Shown here: positions 37,101 to 44,349 of the stretch, one piece after another | Numbering within the stretch: position 1 is the stretch's first letter | Layout: each line of letters starts with the position of its first letter | NCBI GenBank assembly: GCA_018261895.1 | Contig: JAGTRT010000011.1 | Coordinates: 1-64,000, forward strand | Length of the DNA: 64,000 nt | Reading direction: 5' to 3' | DNA from: Pseudomonadota bacterium | Lineage (GTDB): Bacteria; Pseudomonadota; Gammaproteobacteria; Burkholderiales; Rhodocyclaceae | Program-made: the position numbers and the translations under genes | Notes under the pieces: generated by a model | Databases searched by the model: none | The model's input: the letters and a program-made list of their open reading frames with translations, nothing else | Told to the model about the DNA's origin: nothing

Positions 37101-38066
37101 CAGCCCTGGCCGAGCCAGCGCGTGCTTGCGCAAGGCCTCCGCCGCCTCGCGGATTTCCCTCTCGCCAGGCAGAAAGACGAGGATGTCGCCGCTGCCCAAA
37201 CGCGCCACTTCATCGGCGGCATCGACGATGGCGTCGTAGAGATCGCGCTCGTCGTCCTTCTTTTCCAGATCTTCAACCGGCCGGTAACGCACCTCGACCG
37301 GATAAAGCCGGCCGGAAACCTCGATCACCGGCGCCGGCTTGCCATGCAGGCTGAAATGCTGCGAGAAGCGCTCGGCGTCGATGGTTGCCGAGGTGATGAT
37401 GACCTTGAGGTCCGGCCGCTTGGCCAGCAACTGCTTGAGGTAGCCGAGCAGGAAATCGATGTTCAGGCTGCGTTCGTGCGCCTCATCGATGATGATCGCC
37501 TCGTAGGCGTTCAGGTAGGGGTCGGACTGCGATTCGGCGAGCAGGATGCCGTCGGTCATGAGCTTGACCCAGCTTTCCGGCGTCGTCCGGTCCTGGAAGC
37601 GAATTTTGACGCCGACGCCAGCGCCGACTTGCGTCTTCAACTCCTGCGCCAGCCGCGTAGCGACCGAGCGGGCGGCCAGCCGGCGCGGCTGCGTGTGGCC
37701 AATCAGCCCCCGTGCACCGAGCCCGAGATCGAGGCAGATTTTCGGCAACTGCGTCGTCTTGCCCGATCCGGTTTCACCGCAGACGATGACGACCTGATGC
37801 TGGGCGATCAGCTCGGCGATTTCGGCGCGCCGCTCGTTGACCGGCAAGTCGGCCTGAAATTCCGGTTTCGGCAGGCGCGCCCGGCGCTCGGCCACCGCCG
37901 ACCGCGAACGCTCGACGAAAGCCAGCAGCTCCGCATTTTGTTTTTCGCGATTTTTTCCGGTTGACCGTGAAAGTTCGCGCTGCAGGCCGCGCAGGCGTTT
38001 CAGATCGCTGCTCAGGCAGACGGTCTCAAGCGAATCGGAACGGCGGGCGGGCTTCTCGGGTCTCAT
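34110..38066 (-). CDS. hrpA: ATP-dependent RNA helicase
   Basis: A 1318-residue DEAH-box helicase, matching the roughly 1300 residues of HrpA, which acts on mRNA and on stalled ribosomes. Motif I CGETGSGKTTQLPK (about 95-108), DEAH box IIDEAHERSLNIDFLLGY, motif III TSATIDAERFS and motif VI QRAGRCGR are intact. A long HrpA-specific C-terminal region follows. Residues about 32-39 (SRSTGKNR), in the variable N-terminal helix, are encoded by a dispersed-repeat copy. Confidence 0.95.
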   Translation of the reverse strand: MRPEKPARRSDSLETVCLSSDLKRLRGLQRELSRSTGKNREKQNAELLAFVERSRSAVAERRARLPKPEFQADLPVNERRAEIAELIAQHQVVIVCGETGSGKTTQLPKICLDLGLGARGLIGHTQPRRLAARSVATRLAQELKTQVGAGVGVKIRFQDRTTPESWVKLMTDGILLAESQSDPYLNAYEAIIIDEAHERSLNIDFLLGYLKQLLAKRPDLKVIITSATIDAERFSQHFSLHGKPAPVIEVSGRLYPVEVRYRPVEDLEKKDDERDLYDAIVDAADEVARLGSGDILVFLPGEREIREAAEALRKHALARPGLSSAHAPEILPLFSRLSASDQDRIFKPSGGQRRIVLATNVAETSLTVPGIRYVIDTGLARVKRYSYRNKVEQLQIEKVSQAAARQRAGRCGRVAAGVCIRLYDELDFNARPPFTDPEILRSSLAGVILRMKSLRLTDVESFPFIEPPPAKAIADGYALLQELGALNDDNVLTPIGASLAKLPLDPRIGRMLVAARDLGCLKEVMVIAAGLSAQDPRERPQERQQAADEKHKLFADEKSEFLGWWKLWKWFQNAVEHKKSNKQLIDNCHAHFLSYLRMREWREVHGQLHAMVTELGWKESELPGTYDAIHQALLAGLLGNLGCKADESGFYLGARGIRYLIHPSSPLQKKAGKWIMAAEITETTRLFGRCVARIEPDWLEKVGAHLIKRQYFDAHWEKKSMQVSGWERTTLYGVVINPKRRIHYGPMAPAESREIFIRQGLVSEEIDEAFAKRWPFFQHNQRLIREIEHLEHKQRRQDVLVDDELIFAFYDSIIPEGIHNGATFDNWRKEAERETPKLLYLSKDDLMRHSAAGVTTEAFPHHLKVGGVDYTLSYHFEPGSPRDGVTLTLPLAQLNQIPVLRMEWLVPGLLKEKLVQLIKTLPQKIRAKVVPVPEFVEEFIAAMAGNEKKMNQGLITPLIDYILEARGLNARGWAVTPDSFRPDALPAHFSMNYKLIDEHGRQLDMNRSLVALRAEWGREAKQEFAELHETPSEFTNLTDWTFGELPELMEVPVAGQTVLGYPGLTDDGESVSLKVFDSAEEAAEAHRAGLRRLFMLQFRDQVKYFDKNIPGLSQMAMQYMALGSADDLKNQIVALTFERACLTEPLPTTPDAFKRRCGDSKARLGLIMQEVCRLVGTVLTEWQAVTKKLPAFKAQAAAVADIEAQIKRLMGKNFVTDTPFQRLQHYPRYFKACVVRLDKLKANPGRDAQLMAEYVPLWTNYERRAIQLAKLGTLDPQVEQFRWLLEELRVGLFAQELRTPVPVSSKRLQKQWEGIKNG
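37949..37972 (-). repeat. Dispersed CGGTCAACCG repeat, copy 5 (inside hrpA)
   Basis: The core is at 37958-37967, followed on the minus strand by GAAAAAATCGCGAAAAAC. It is read in frame as SRSTGKNREK. Confidence 0.85.
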
Positions 38067-38201
38067 TCAGGCAAACGGCAATTCGGGCGTGCGATTTTAA
38101 CGCGTCGATGCCTCCGCCCAGCGAAGTCGCATGAAAATCGCGGGCGAACCGTTCACCAACGCCATGGTCATATAAGATGCGTCCAGGCAAGGAGACGAAG
38201 C

Positions 38202-40013
38202 ATGCATGCATTCGCGCACGACACCGCTCGCCACAGATCACCCCGCCCACCCAAGGCGGCAGAGGCCATTCGCCCGCCGCAGCCGGGTTCGGCAACGGCT
38301 GCCGGCACCCATGATTTGCGCGAATTCGCCATTCACCCGCAGCACGGCCGGCACCTCCAGGCCAAGCGGGTGACCAATGCACCGGGGGACGCCTGCGAAC
38401 GGCAGGCCGACGACTGGTCGTCGCAACTGGCGAACCCGTCGGATTTGCCGCCGGCCCGGCTGTCGCCAACGCGTCTCGAAGCGGCTTCCCACAGCCAAAT
38501 GCCGGTCCCGGCCACGGTCGACGCCGTCCTCGCCGCGTCCGGCCAGCCACTCGATGCGGCCACCCGGCAATTCATGGAGCCTCGCCTCGGCCACGACTTG
38601 GCCAAAGTGCGCATCCACGACGACGCAAGCGCTGCCGAATCGGCTGCCGCCATCTCGGCCCGCGCCTACACGGTCGGGCATCACGTCGTTTTCGGCAGCG
38701 GCGAATATCAACCGGCATCCTCTGCTGGTCGCCGCCTGCTCGCCCACGAACTGGTGCATGTAACCCAGCAGAATGCGGTCGGCGCGCTGTCCGGCAACCT
38801 GGTCCAGCGCGATGACACCGTACCCGATCCAAAAATTGCCGCCCTCAAGGCCGAACTCGTCGCAACCTATGGTCTGTTGGCCGTCACGGATTCGGAGGAC
38901 GCCCAATGGACGGGGCCGGAACTGGAGAAGATGAAACGCGCCCTGGCCCGCATTCCGACGGCCGAGCGGGCCGCCATCAAGGGCGTCGAGTTGCGGCGGG
39001 TCAGCAAGACGTCGGAGTTTTCGGCCGATGCCGCCGGGTTGTTCAAGCAGCAAATGGACAGCACGAGCGGCCAGCGCCAGGATCGCATCGAAATCGCCAG
39101 CGAAGCCTTCGATCTCGACACCGATTACGATGCCGGTGGCAGCCACACCGAATTTGGCGGCCAGCGCGTGGCCGGCTCGCCGAGCGAAAACATCCTGTCG
39201 CACGAAGTCGGCCATGCCGTTGAAGCCCTGCCCCAGCGTCTGGCGGAAGAGAAAAGGGTCCAGAAGGACAATGCCGATACCACCGCCTTCGAAAGTCTGC
39301 AAACGGCCACGGCGAACTACAACAAAGCCATTCTGACCTCCCTATCAACGCCCGGGACCGCGAACGCCAGGGAGGCCGCCTACCAGACGGCCATTCTCGA
39401 CGCCCAGGCCAAACTCGGTGAATTGACCAAGAAGTTGAGCTCCCTGCCGGAGAACCCGACGGCCGCCGATAGCGCGGCGGCGGGAAGCAAACTCAAGCTG
39501 GCCCTGCCCGCCGCCCGCAGTGCCATCGCCAAACGCATCGCCGCCGGCAAGGCCTTGCCGGCCGGCAGCACCTATGCCGACGCCGATGCCGAAACAGCTC
39601 AGGATGCCTGGCTGGCCGCAGCCGAAGCGCTGCTCGCACCGCTCGACGCCCGCGCTGCGACGCAAAAGGAGACCGAAACAGCCACCGCAGCGGAAGCGGC
39701 GACCATGCTCACCATCAAGGTGTCGAGTGGCAACAAGGTCGAGATGACCCTGCGCCTGGCCGAATTTGTCGCCGTCATCGAGAGCAATGGCATCAAGATT
39801 TCAGGCACGGGACTGGGCAGCCATGTCGATTCCCACTGGCCGGACGAACCGGCCGAAGCCTACGCCGAGTTGTATGGCCTGAGCCTGACCGCCCCCGACG
39901 GCTTGAAGAAATTCGATGCGAAGGGCGAGTTGGCGAGTTACTTCACCTCACCCGTCGGACCGAAGGGCGCTCAGGTCGGCAAAGTGAAGAAATGGCTCGC
40001 CGCAAACCAATAG
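38202..40013 (+). CDS. DUF4157 (eCIS-linked) protein with two HExxH motifs
   Basis: A 603-residue protein. Residues about 85-192 match DUF4157 (MEPRLGHDLAKVRIHDDAS, ARAYTVGHHVVFGSGEYQP, LLAHELVHVTQQ), a domain common in cargo and toxins of extracellular contractile injection systems. A second zinc-protease-like motif HEVGHAVEALP lies at about 333, and a distant Glu-rich DEPAEAYAELYGL near 547-560 could supply a third ligand. Between them is a coiled, Ala-rich region. There is no signal peptide. The ATG follows AAGGAG. No injection-system genes lie nearby. Possible effector or self-processing protease (inference). Confidence 0.75.
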   Translation: MHAFAHDTARHRSPRPPKAAEAIRPPQPGSATAAGTHDLREFAIHPQHGRHLQAKRVTNAPGDACERQADDWSSQLANPSDLPPARLSPTRLEAASHSQMPVPATVDAVLAASGQPLDAATRQFMEPRLGHDLAKVRIHDDASAAESAAAISARAYTVGHHVVFGSGEYQPASSAGRRLLAHELVHVTQQNAVGALSGNLVQRDDTVPDPKIAALKAELVATYGLLAVTDSEDAQWTGPELEKMKRALARIPTAERAAIKGVELRRVSKTSEFSADAAGLFKQQMDSTSGQRQDRIEIASEAFDLDTDYDAGGSHTEFGGQRVAGSPSENILSHEVGHAVEALPQRLAEEKRVQKDNADTTAFESLQTATANYNKAILTSLSTPGTANAREAAYQTAILDAQAKLGELTKKLSSLPENPTAADSAAAGSKLKLALPAARSAIAKRIAAGKALPAGSTYADADAETAQDAWLAAAEALLAPLDARAATQKETETATAAEAATMLTIKVSSGNKVEMTLRLAEFVAVIESNGIKISGTGLGSHVDSHWPDEPAEAYAELYGLSLTAPDGLKKFDAKGELASYFTSPVGPKGAQVGKVKKWLAANQ

Positions 40014-40591
40014 GCCGGCTGGCCGCCCTTCTGGCCCTGGCACTGCTCGCCGGTTGCGCCACCACCCGGGTCGAAACGACCGGGATGCGGCCTGCCGCCC
40101 CGCTCTGCCAGGCCGGTCAGGCGAGCTTGCCGACCGTCGTTTATTGGGGTCCGCAGTGGCGGCCGGACCAGAAGGAGCCCGCCCTGCGCGAGGCCGCCGC
40201 CTTGCGCGGCATCGAGGATTTCCTGAGCCACACCAGCTGCCTCGGCACGACGGCGATCCATCGCCTGCCATCCGATACGCCGCCCCCCGGCGACGCCGAA
40301 CTCATCCGCCTCGCCCGCAACACACCCCCCGTGCCGGCTCGCCTGCTCCTCATCGTCGTGCGCGAACTCGGGCCACGGCTGAGCATCGGCCTGCCGGTCA
40401 TCGTCGAAGGCGGCACGGAAGTGCTGCTCGATGTTCGCGTGCTGAACCCGCAAAGCGGCGAGTCGCTGGCCGACGCCCGAACGCTGTGGCGCAATGGCGG
40501 CATCTTCGTCATCAAGGGCGTCGGGACGCTCGACCGCGACCTGAGCGAAGCGCTGCGAACGCTGCTCCTGTCTGGCAAAGCGGCAGATTGA
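39992..40591 (+). CDS. Hypothetical lipoprotein downstream of the DUF4157 gene
   Basis: A 199-residue predicted lipoprotein: basic start, hydrophobic helix and lipobox LLAGC with Cys22. The body has VYWGPQWRPDQKEPALREAAALRGIEDFL and RLLLIVVRELGPRLSIGLPVIVEGGTEVLLDVRVLNP, a mixed fold I do not recognise. Its start overlaps the DUF4157 gene by 22 bases, so the two are translationally coupled; a partner or immunity-like role is possible but not shown. Confidence 0.7.
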   Translation: MARRKPIGRLAALLALALLAGCATTRVETTGMRPAAPLCQAGQASLPTVVYWGPQWRPDQKEPALREAAALRGIEDFLSHTSCLGTTAIHRLPSDTPPPGDAELIRLARNTPPVPARLLLIVVRELGPRLSIGLPVIVEGGTEVLLDVRVLNPQSGESLADARTLWRNGGIFVIKGVGTLDRDLSEALRTLLLSGKAAD

Positions 40592-40606
40592 CCCGGGGAC
40601 GAATCG

Positions 40607-40641
40607 CACGGTCAACCGGAAAAAATGGCCAAATATGAAAT
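40607..40641 (+). repeat. Dispersed CGGTCAACCG repeat, copy 6 (intergenic)
   Basis: The core is at 40609-40618, then GAAAAAATGGCCAAATATG. It starts 16 bases past the lipoprotein stop. Confidence 0.9.
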
Positions 40642-40850
40642 TCTTTACACAGCTTCGAATCGCTTGAGCGCTAAAATTCGCGCCTCAACCCAGAAGCTCG
40701 GGTTCGAGTTGGTCGCCCCGGCTTTTCGTATTGAACTGTTTTTCGAGAAAATGACACTAAGTCGACTCTCTGCATCGAAATGCGGGGAAAACTTCGTAAC
40801 AACTGACCGCATGATCGCATCGCCACATTTTCTTGAAAGGAAATGACCTC

Positions 40851-41303
40851 ATGGCAACGGTAGGGGAAATTGCAGTCGAACGAATTCGTCGGGACCACGA
40901 GCACATGCTCGGCCTGATCGAACGCATCCGCGCCGAATGTACGCAGCGCGGCATCATCAGCAACTGCGCTGACTGCAATCCCACCCGGCACGTGATCTGC
41001 CACGGCAACATCGAGCTGCTGATCCGCAGCTTCGTGGAAAGCACCCTCAAGCACAACCTCATCGAATCGATGTTCATGGAGGAGCACGTCCCCGCCGAGC
41101 ATCGCATCGCACACAACCAGGCGCACATCGAGATTGCCAAGCAACTCAAGGCGATCCGCGTCATCTTTTCGGAAGACGGCAACTGCATTCTCGCCATCGA
41201 GGGCATCGACCGCATTCACCAGACCCTGCTCGACCATCTGAAGGATTACGACCGGCAGCTGGAAAGCTATCTCATGGAAGTCACGCTGGTACCGCAGTTC
41301 TAG
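40851..41303 (+). CDS. Hemerythrin-like HHE-domain protein
   Basis: A 150-residue helical protein with histidine/glutamate motifs of the hemerythrin HHE family: RRDHEHMLGLI, HNLIESMFMEEH and HRIAHNQAH, which could hold a di-iron centre that binds O2 or NO. Two Cys (NCADCNP) are unusual. The ATG follows AAAGGA. The 250-bp upstream region shows no clear promoter. Its closeness to flavodoxin and NafY genes hints at oxygen handling during nitrogen fixation (inference). Confidence 0.8.
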   Translation: MATVGEIAVERIRRDHEHMLGLIERIRAECTQRGIISNCADCNPTRHVICHGNIELLIRSFVESTLKHNLIESMFMEEHVPAEHRIAHNQAHIEIAKQLKAIRVIFSEDGNCILAIEGIDRIHQTLLDHLKDYDRQLESYLMEVTLVPQF

Positions 41304-41318
41304 CGACCAGCCCGCCCG

Positions 41319-41936
41319 ATGTACCACGGCGAACGCTTCAACGCCTGGACCCACCTTTTCGGCGCGCTGCTCGCGCTGAGCGGCGCCATCTGGCTGGTCG
41401 TCGCCACCACGGCCCGCGGCGACGCGCTGAGCACGGCCAGCGTGGTCGTCTACGGCATCACGCTCGTGCTGCTCTACAGCATCTCGACCATCTACCACAG
41501 CGTGCGCGGCCCGCTCAAACGCGTCCTGCAAAAGCTCGACCACCTGTCGATCTACCTGCTCATCGCAGGCAGTTACACGCCGTTCTGCCTGATCAGCCTG
41601 CGCGGCCCGTGGGGCTGGTGGCTGTTCGGCATTGTCTGGGCGCTGGCCATCGGCGGCATGTTGCAGGAAATCAAGCCGCGCTCGGAAGCGCGCGTCCTGT
41701 CGCTCGTCATCTACGCCGTCATGGGCTGGATCGTGCTCGTCGCCATCAAGCCGCTGCTGGCCAGCCTGGGGCTGGCCGGCTTCCTCTGGCTGGCCGCCGG
41801 CGGCGTGTTCTACACCGTCGGCATCATCTTCTTCGCCTTCGACGAGCGCTTCCGGCACTGGCACGGCATCTGGCACCTGTTCGTGATCGCCGGCAGCCTC
41901 ATGCACTTCATCGCCATCCTGTTCTACGTCGTCTGA
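41319..41936 (+). CDS. Hemolysin III/YqfA-family membrane protein
   Basis: A 205-residue seven-helix membrane protein of the HlyIII/PAQR family. Conserved features are NAWTHLFGALLAL, SISTIYHSV, LDHLSIYLLIAGSYTPF and the histidine motif HWHGIWHLFVIAGSLMHF, which in PAQR proteins forms a zinc site with hydrolase character. The physiological role in bacteria is unclear. It starts 15 bases after the hemerythrin-like gene and is probably co-transcribed. Confidence 0.85.
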   Translation: MYHGERFNAWTHLFGALLALSGAIWLVVATTARGDALSTASVVVYGITLVLLYSISTIYHSVRGPLKRVLQKLDHLSIYLLIAGSYTPFCLISLRGPWGWWLFGIVWALAIGGMLQEIKPRSEARVLSLVIYAVMGWIVLVAIKPLLASLGLAGFLWLAAGGVFYTVGIIFFAFDERFRHWHGIWHLFVIAGSLMHFIAILFYVV

Positions 41937-41939
41937 GAC

Positions 41940-42500
41940 TCAGGCCTCGGCGGTCAGTTTCTCCGCCAGCAGCGGCGTGACCTGCGCCACCCAGGCGTCG
42001 ATGCGCTCGTCGGTGAACATGCCCTGCGTACGCTGGTCGATGATCAGCCCGAGAAAACGGCCATCGACCACGGCGGCCGACTGCTCGAAGGTGTAGCCAT
42101 CGGTCGGCCAGTCGCCGACGATCTCGGCGCCCCAAGCCTTGAAGGTCTCGACCAGCGGCAGCAGCGAGCTGCAAAAGCGGTCGGCGTAACGCTCCTGCGC
42201 GCCGAGCGCGAAGAAAGCGATGCGCTTGCCGGAGAAATCCGGCTTTTCCGGCATCTTGGCGAAGAACTCCGCCCAGTTCGGCTCGAAGCAGCCGGAAACG
42301 CCGTTGCCGGGAATTTCCCCGACGCCGTAGCTCGGCGTGCCGAGAATCAGCGCGTCGTACTTGAGCATTTCGTCCGGCGTGATGCGGTTGACGTTGACCG
42401 GCTTGTCGCACAGCTCGTCGCCGATCTTCTTCTGCATTTTCTTGGCTATCAGGCGGGTGGTACCGGTTTCGGTACCGAAAAACAGGCCGATTTTGTTCAT
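41940..42500 (-). CDS. nifF: Flavodoxin (long-chain, NifF type)
   Basis: A 186-residue long-chain flavodoxin that carries one electron on FMN. The phosphate loop GTETGTTRLIAKK (residues 9-21), the 50s loop GTPSYGVGEIPGN and the 90s loop FALGAQERYADRFC are clear. Long flavodoxins of this type donate electrons to nitrogenase. The NafY gene nearby and a divergent sigma-54 promoter support that role, but a housekeeping flavodoxin cannot be excluded. Confidence 0.85.
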   Translation of the reverse strand: MNKIGLFFGTETGTTRLIAKKMQKKIGDELCDKPVNVNRITPDEMLKYDALILGTPSYGVGEIPGNGVSGCFEPNWAEFFAKMPEKPDFSGKRIAFFALGAQERYADRFCSSLLPLVETFKAWGAEIVGDWPTDGYTFEQSAAVVDGRFLGLIIDQRTQGMFTDERIDAWVAQVTPLLAEKLTAEA

Positions 42501-42534
42501 GTTTACTCCCCTTCAAGATGACTGAAAAACGGGG

Positions 42535-42550
42535 TGGCACGCCAGTTGCA
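42535..42550 (+). promoter_or_regulatory. Sigma-54 promoter upstream of the small nif-linked gene
   Basis: TGGCACG, CCAG, TTGCA is a perfect match to the sigma-54 consensus with correct spacing. It lies within a GGTGGC...GCCACC inverted repeat. Transcription would start near 42561, about 67 bases before the ATG at 42628. I see no exact TGT-N10-ACA site close upstream. Confidence 0.85.
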
Positions 42551-42627
42551 CGCCACCGCTGAAACACGGGGCCGACGTCGACTTTGCGACACGGCCCGAA
42601 ACTTCACCCCAGCTCACGGAGTCCGCC

Positions 42628-42888
42628 ATGCCAGCCACCACCCTCGACCGCACGGGCCAGACCGTCACCATCGGCGACACCGTCCGCGTGCTCAGCGTCA
42701 CCACCGACCGCGACATGGACGAAGACCAGCTCGAGATGTTCATGGACATGGTCGGCTCGCGCTGCGAGGTCGAGCGCATCGACGACGACGGCGCCGCCTG
42801 GGTAGCCGTCTGGTGGAACGGCGACGAAGGGACGATCACGACCCTCGTCGGCCTCGACCCCGACCAGATGGAAAAGGTCGCCGGCTGA
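42628..42888 (+). CDS. Small acidic protein between flavodoxin and NafY genes
   Basis: An 86-residue acidic protein that I do not recognise. GQTVTIGDTVRVLSVT and GDEGTITTLVGLDPDQMEKV suggest a small beta-barrel (SH3-like) fold of the sort seen in several nitrogenase accessory proteins. The ATG has an ACGGAG ribosome site and sits behind a perfect sigma-54 promoter. Its stop is two bases from the convergent NafY stop. Role in nitrogen fixation inferred from context only. Confidence 0.7.
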   Translation: MPATTLDRTGQTVTIGDTVRVLSVTTDRDMDEDQLEMFMDMVGSRCEVERIDDDGAAWVAVWWNGDEGTITTLVGLDPDQMEKVAG

Positions 42889-42889
42889 C

Positions 42890-43627
42890 TCACTCGTCGA
42901 TCTCGGCGGCGCTGTAATTCTTCAGGCGCTTCTCGGCCGAAACGCCGAGAATCTTCAGCAACCAGGGCGGCGGCGATTCGACCATGGCCACCTGGAAGGG
43001 CTTCAGGATGTCGAGCGCCGGCCCGCCCTCGGGCACCTTGATCGGGTAGATGTCGGCGCGGATCACCTTGGCGGCAGCCGGTCCGCCGATCGACACGACG
43101 TAGCAGACGTGACAATCGCCGATCAGCTGGGCGCGCCACAGGTTCTTGTCCGGCGCGAACTCGGCATCCATCGTGTCGCGGATATCGACCAGCCGGATTT
43201 CCGTCGGCGACACCTGATAAACCAGGAAGCGCAAACAGGAACCAAAATGCCCGGAGAGCAGGTCGCCCTTGTCCGAGGCAATGGCGACGCGCACCGAGCC
43301 CGGCATCTCGCCATCCTCGTAGGATTCGATCTTGGGCAGCGAATCGTCGCCCTGCGTTTCGCCCCACAGGATGCGCACCGCCAGCTTCATCGACTCGAGG
43401 CCGATGCCGATATCCTCGCCGTCCTCCTCGCCATCGGCGCTGGCGAAACCCGTCTTGAGCATCGTGACGGTAACCTGGCGCAAGGTTTCCTCGTCGATCT
43501 CGTCGCCCAGGCGACGCTGCAACAACTTGATCAAGGCCGGCAGACTGGCATTGGGCATCGCCCGCGCCGCCAGCGCAATGCGCAACGCCGCCTCACGCGT
43601 AACCGGTGGCTTCGTGATGGTTTCCAT
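42890..43627 (-). CDS. nafY: Dinitrogenase iron-molybdenum cofactor-binding protein (NafY type)
   Basis: A 245-residue protein with the two-part NafY layout. The N-terminal helical domain (REAALRIALAARAMPNASLPALIKLLQRRLG) in NafY binds apo-dinitrogenase. The C-terminal NifX/NifB-like domain (about 105-225) has VRVAIASDKGDLLSGHFGSCLRFLVY, whose His is the presumed cofactor ligand. It inserts or escorts FeMo-co. The ATG at 43627 follows GGAG. A sigma-54 promoter and a NifA-type site lie upstream, so expression should depend on nitrogen status. Confidence 0.88.
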   Translation of the reverse strand: METITKPPVTREAALRIALAARAMPNASLPALIKLLQRRLGDEIDEETLRQVTVTMLKTGFASADGEEDGEDIGIGLESMKLAVRILWGETQGDDSLPKIESYEDGEMPGSVRVAIASDKGDLLSGHFGSCLRFLVYQVSPTEIRLVDIRDTMDAEFAPDKNLWRAQLIGDCHVCYVVSIGGPAAAKVIRADIYPIKVPEGGPALDILKPFQVAMVESPPPWLLKILGVSAEKRLKNYSAAEIDE

Positions 43628-43688
43628 GGTTTTCTCCGTTACAGATTGGGGTTGGGATACGGCTTTTTGCTTGTTGTCCCCAATCCGT

Positions 43689-43704
43689 TGCAGAGATAGT
43701 GCCA
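43689..43704 (-). promoter_or_regulatory. Sigma-54 promoter of nafY
   Basis: On the minus strand TGGCAC, five bases, CTGCA matches the -24/-12 consensus except one T. It is about 62 bases from the nafY ATG. Confidence 0.8.
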
Positions 43705-43777
43705 GGCAACGCAAATCTTAAAAATCAATGCCTTATCGACACGCACCGCATTGCGCGGCAGCCATCCCCGGAGACTC

Positions 43778-43793
43778 TGTCGGATATCTCACA
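43778..43793 (-). promoter_or_regulatory. NifA upstream activator site for nafY
   Basis: TGT, ten bases (CGGATATCTC), ACA: an exact NifA-type site about 75-100 bases upstream of the sigma-54 promoter, at a workable distance for DNA looping. Confidence 0.75.
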
Positions 43794-43827
43794 ATCGAAC
43801 ACCGGGACGGCGTCCGCCCCGGTATCT

Positions 43828-43860
43828 CACGGTCAACCGGAAAAAAACACCAAAATGAAA
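43828..43860 (+). repeat. Dispersed CGGTCAACCG repeat, copy 7 (3' of crcB)
   Basis: The core is at 43830-43839, then GAAAAAAACACCAAAATG. It lies 14 bases past the crcB stop and 35 bases from the NifA site. Confidence 0.9.
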
Positions 43861-43873
43861 ATGGGTCGCGCGA

Positions 43874-44281
43874 TCAGGACCAGATGCGCGTCGCGCCGAC
43901 CGTCATCAAACCCAGGTAGGTGGCTGTCAACGATCCAGCCAGATGCACCGAGGCCAGACCGATGGCCCAGCCAGGCTGGCCGGCCAGCAGGCGTTCGACG
44001 ACTTCGGCCGAGAATGTCGAGAAGGTCGTCAGGCCGCCGAGGAAGCCGGTGATGGCAAACAGCTTCCAGGCCAGCGGAAAATGCGTGTTGAGGTGGAACA
44101 GGCCGACCGCCACGCCCACCAGGTAACCGCCGATCACATTGGCCGCCAGGGTGCCGAGCGGCAGGGCGATGAACAGCGGATTCAAGGCCAGGCCGAGGAA
44201 CCAGCGCGCCCAGGCACCGAGCGCCGCGCCGAAGCCGACAGCCAGGAAATTCAGGGCGGATAAATTGTGCATCGCGGACAT
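43874..44281 (-). CDS. crcB: Fluoride channel CrcB/Fluc
   Basis: A 135-residue four-helix membrane protein that exports fluoride as an antiparallel dimer. GAALGAWARWFLGLALN, GTLAANVIGGYLVG and GFLGGLTTFSTFSAE (with the Na+-site and Phe-box residues) are diagnostic. A second ATG nine bases in is possible. No fluoride riboswitch is visible in the short region it shares with the divergent glnS. Confidence 0.92.
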   Translation of the reverse strand: MSAMHNLSALNFLAVGFGAALGAWARWFLGLALNPLFIALPLGTLAANVIGGYLVGVAVGLFHLNTHFPLAWKLFAITGFLGGLTTFSTFSAEVVERLLAGQPGWAIGLASVHLAGSLTATYLGLMTVGATRIWS

Positions 44282-44349
44282 GCGCTGAATTTTAGCGGTT
44301 TCCGGGTGCCAACCGTTAAAATGGCGTGATTGAAATCAGAGGTTTTACC

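Noticed and set aside
40625-40846. A 73-residue frame starting within the intergenic repeat
   Set aside because: Its start lies in the repeat, there is no ribosome site and no family resemblance.
44282-44349. Fluoride riboswitch upstream of crcB
   Set aside because: The divergent gap is only 68 bases and the conserved pseudoknot pattern is absent.
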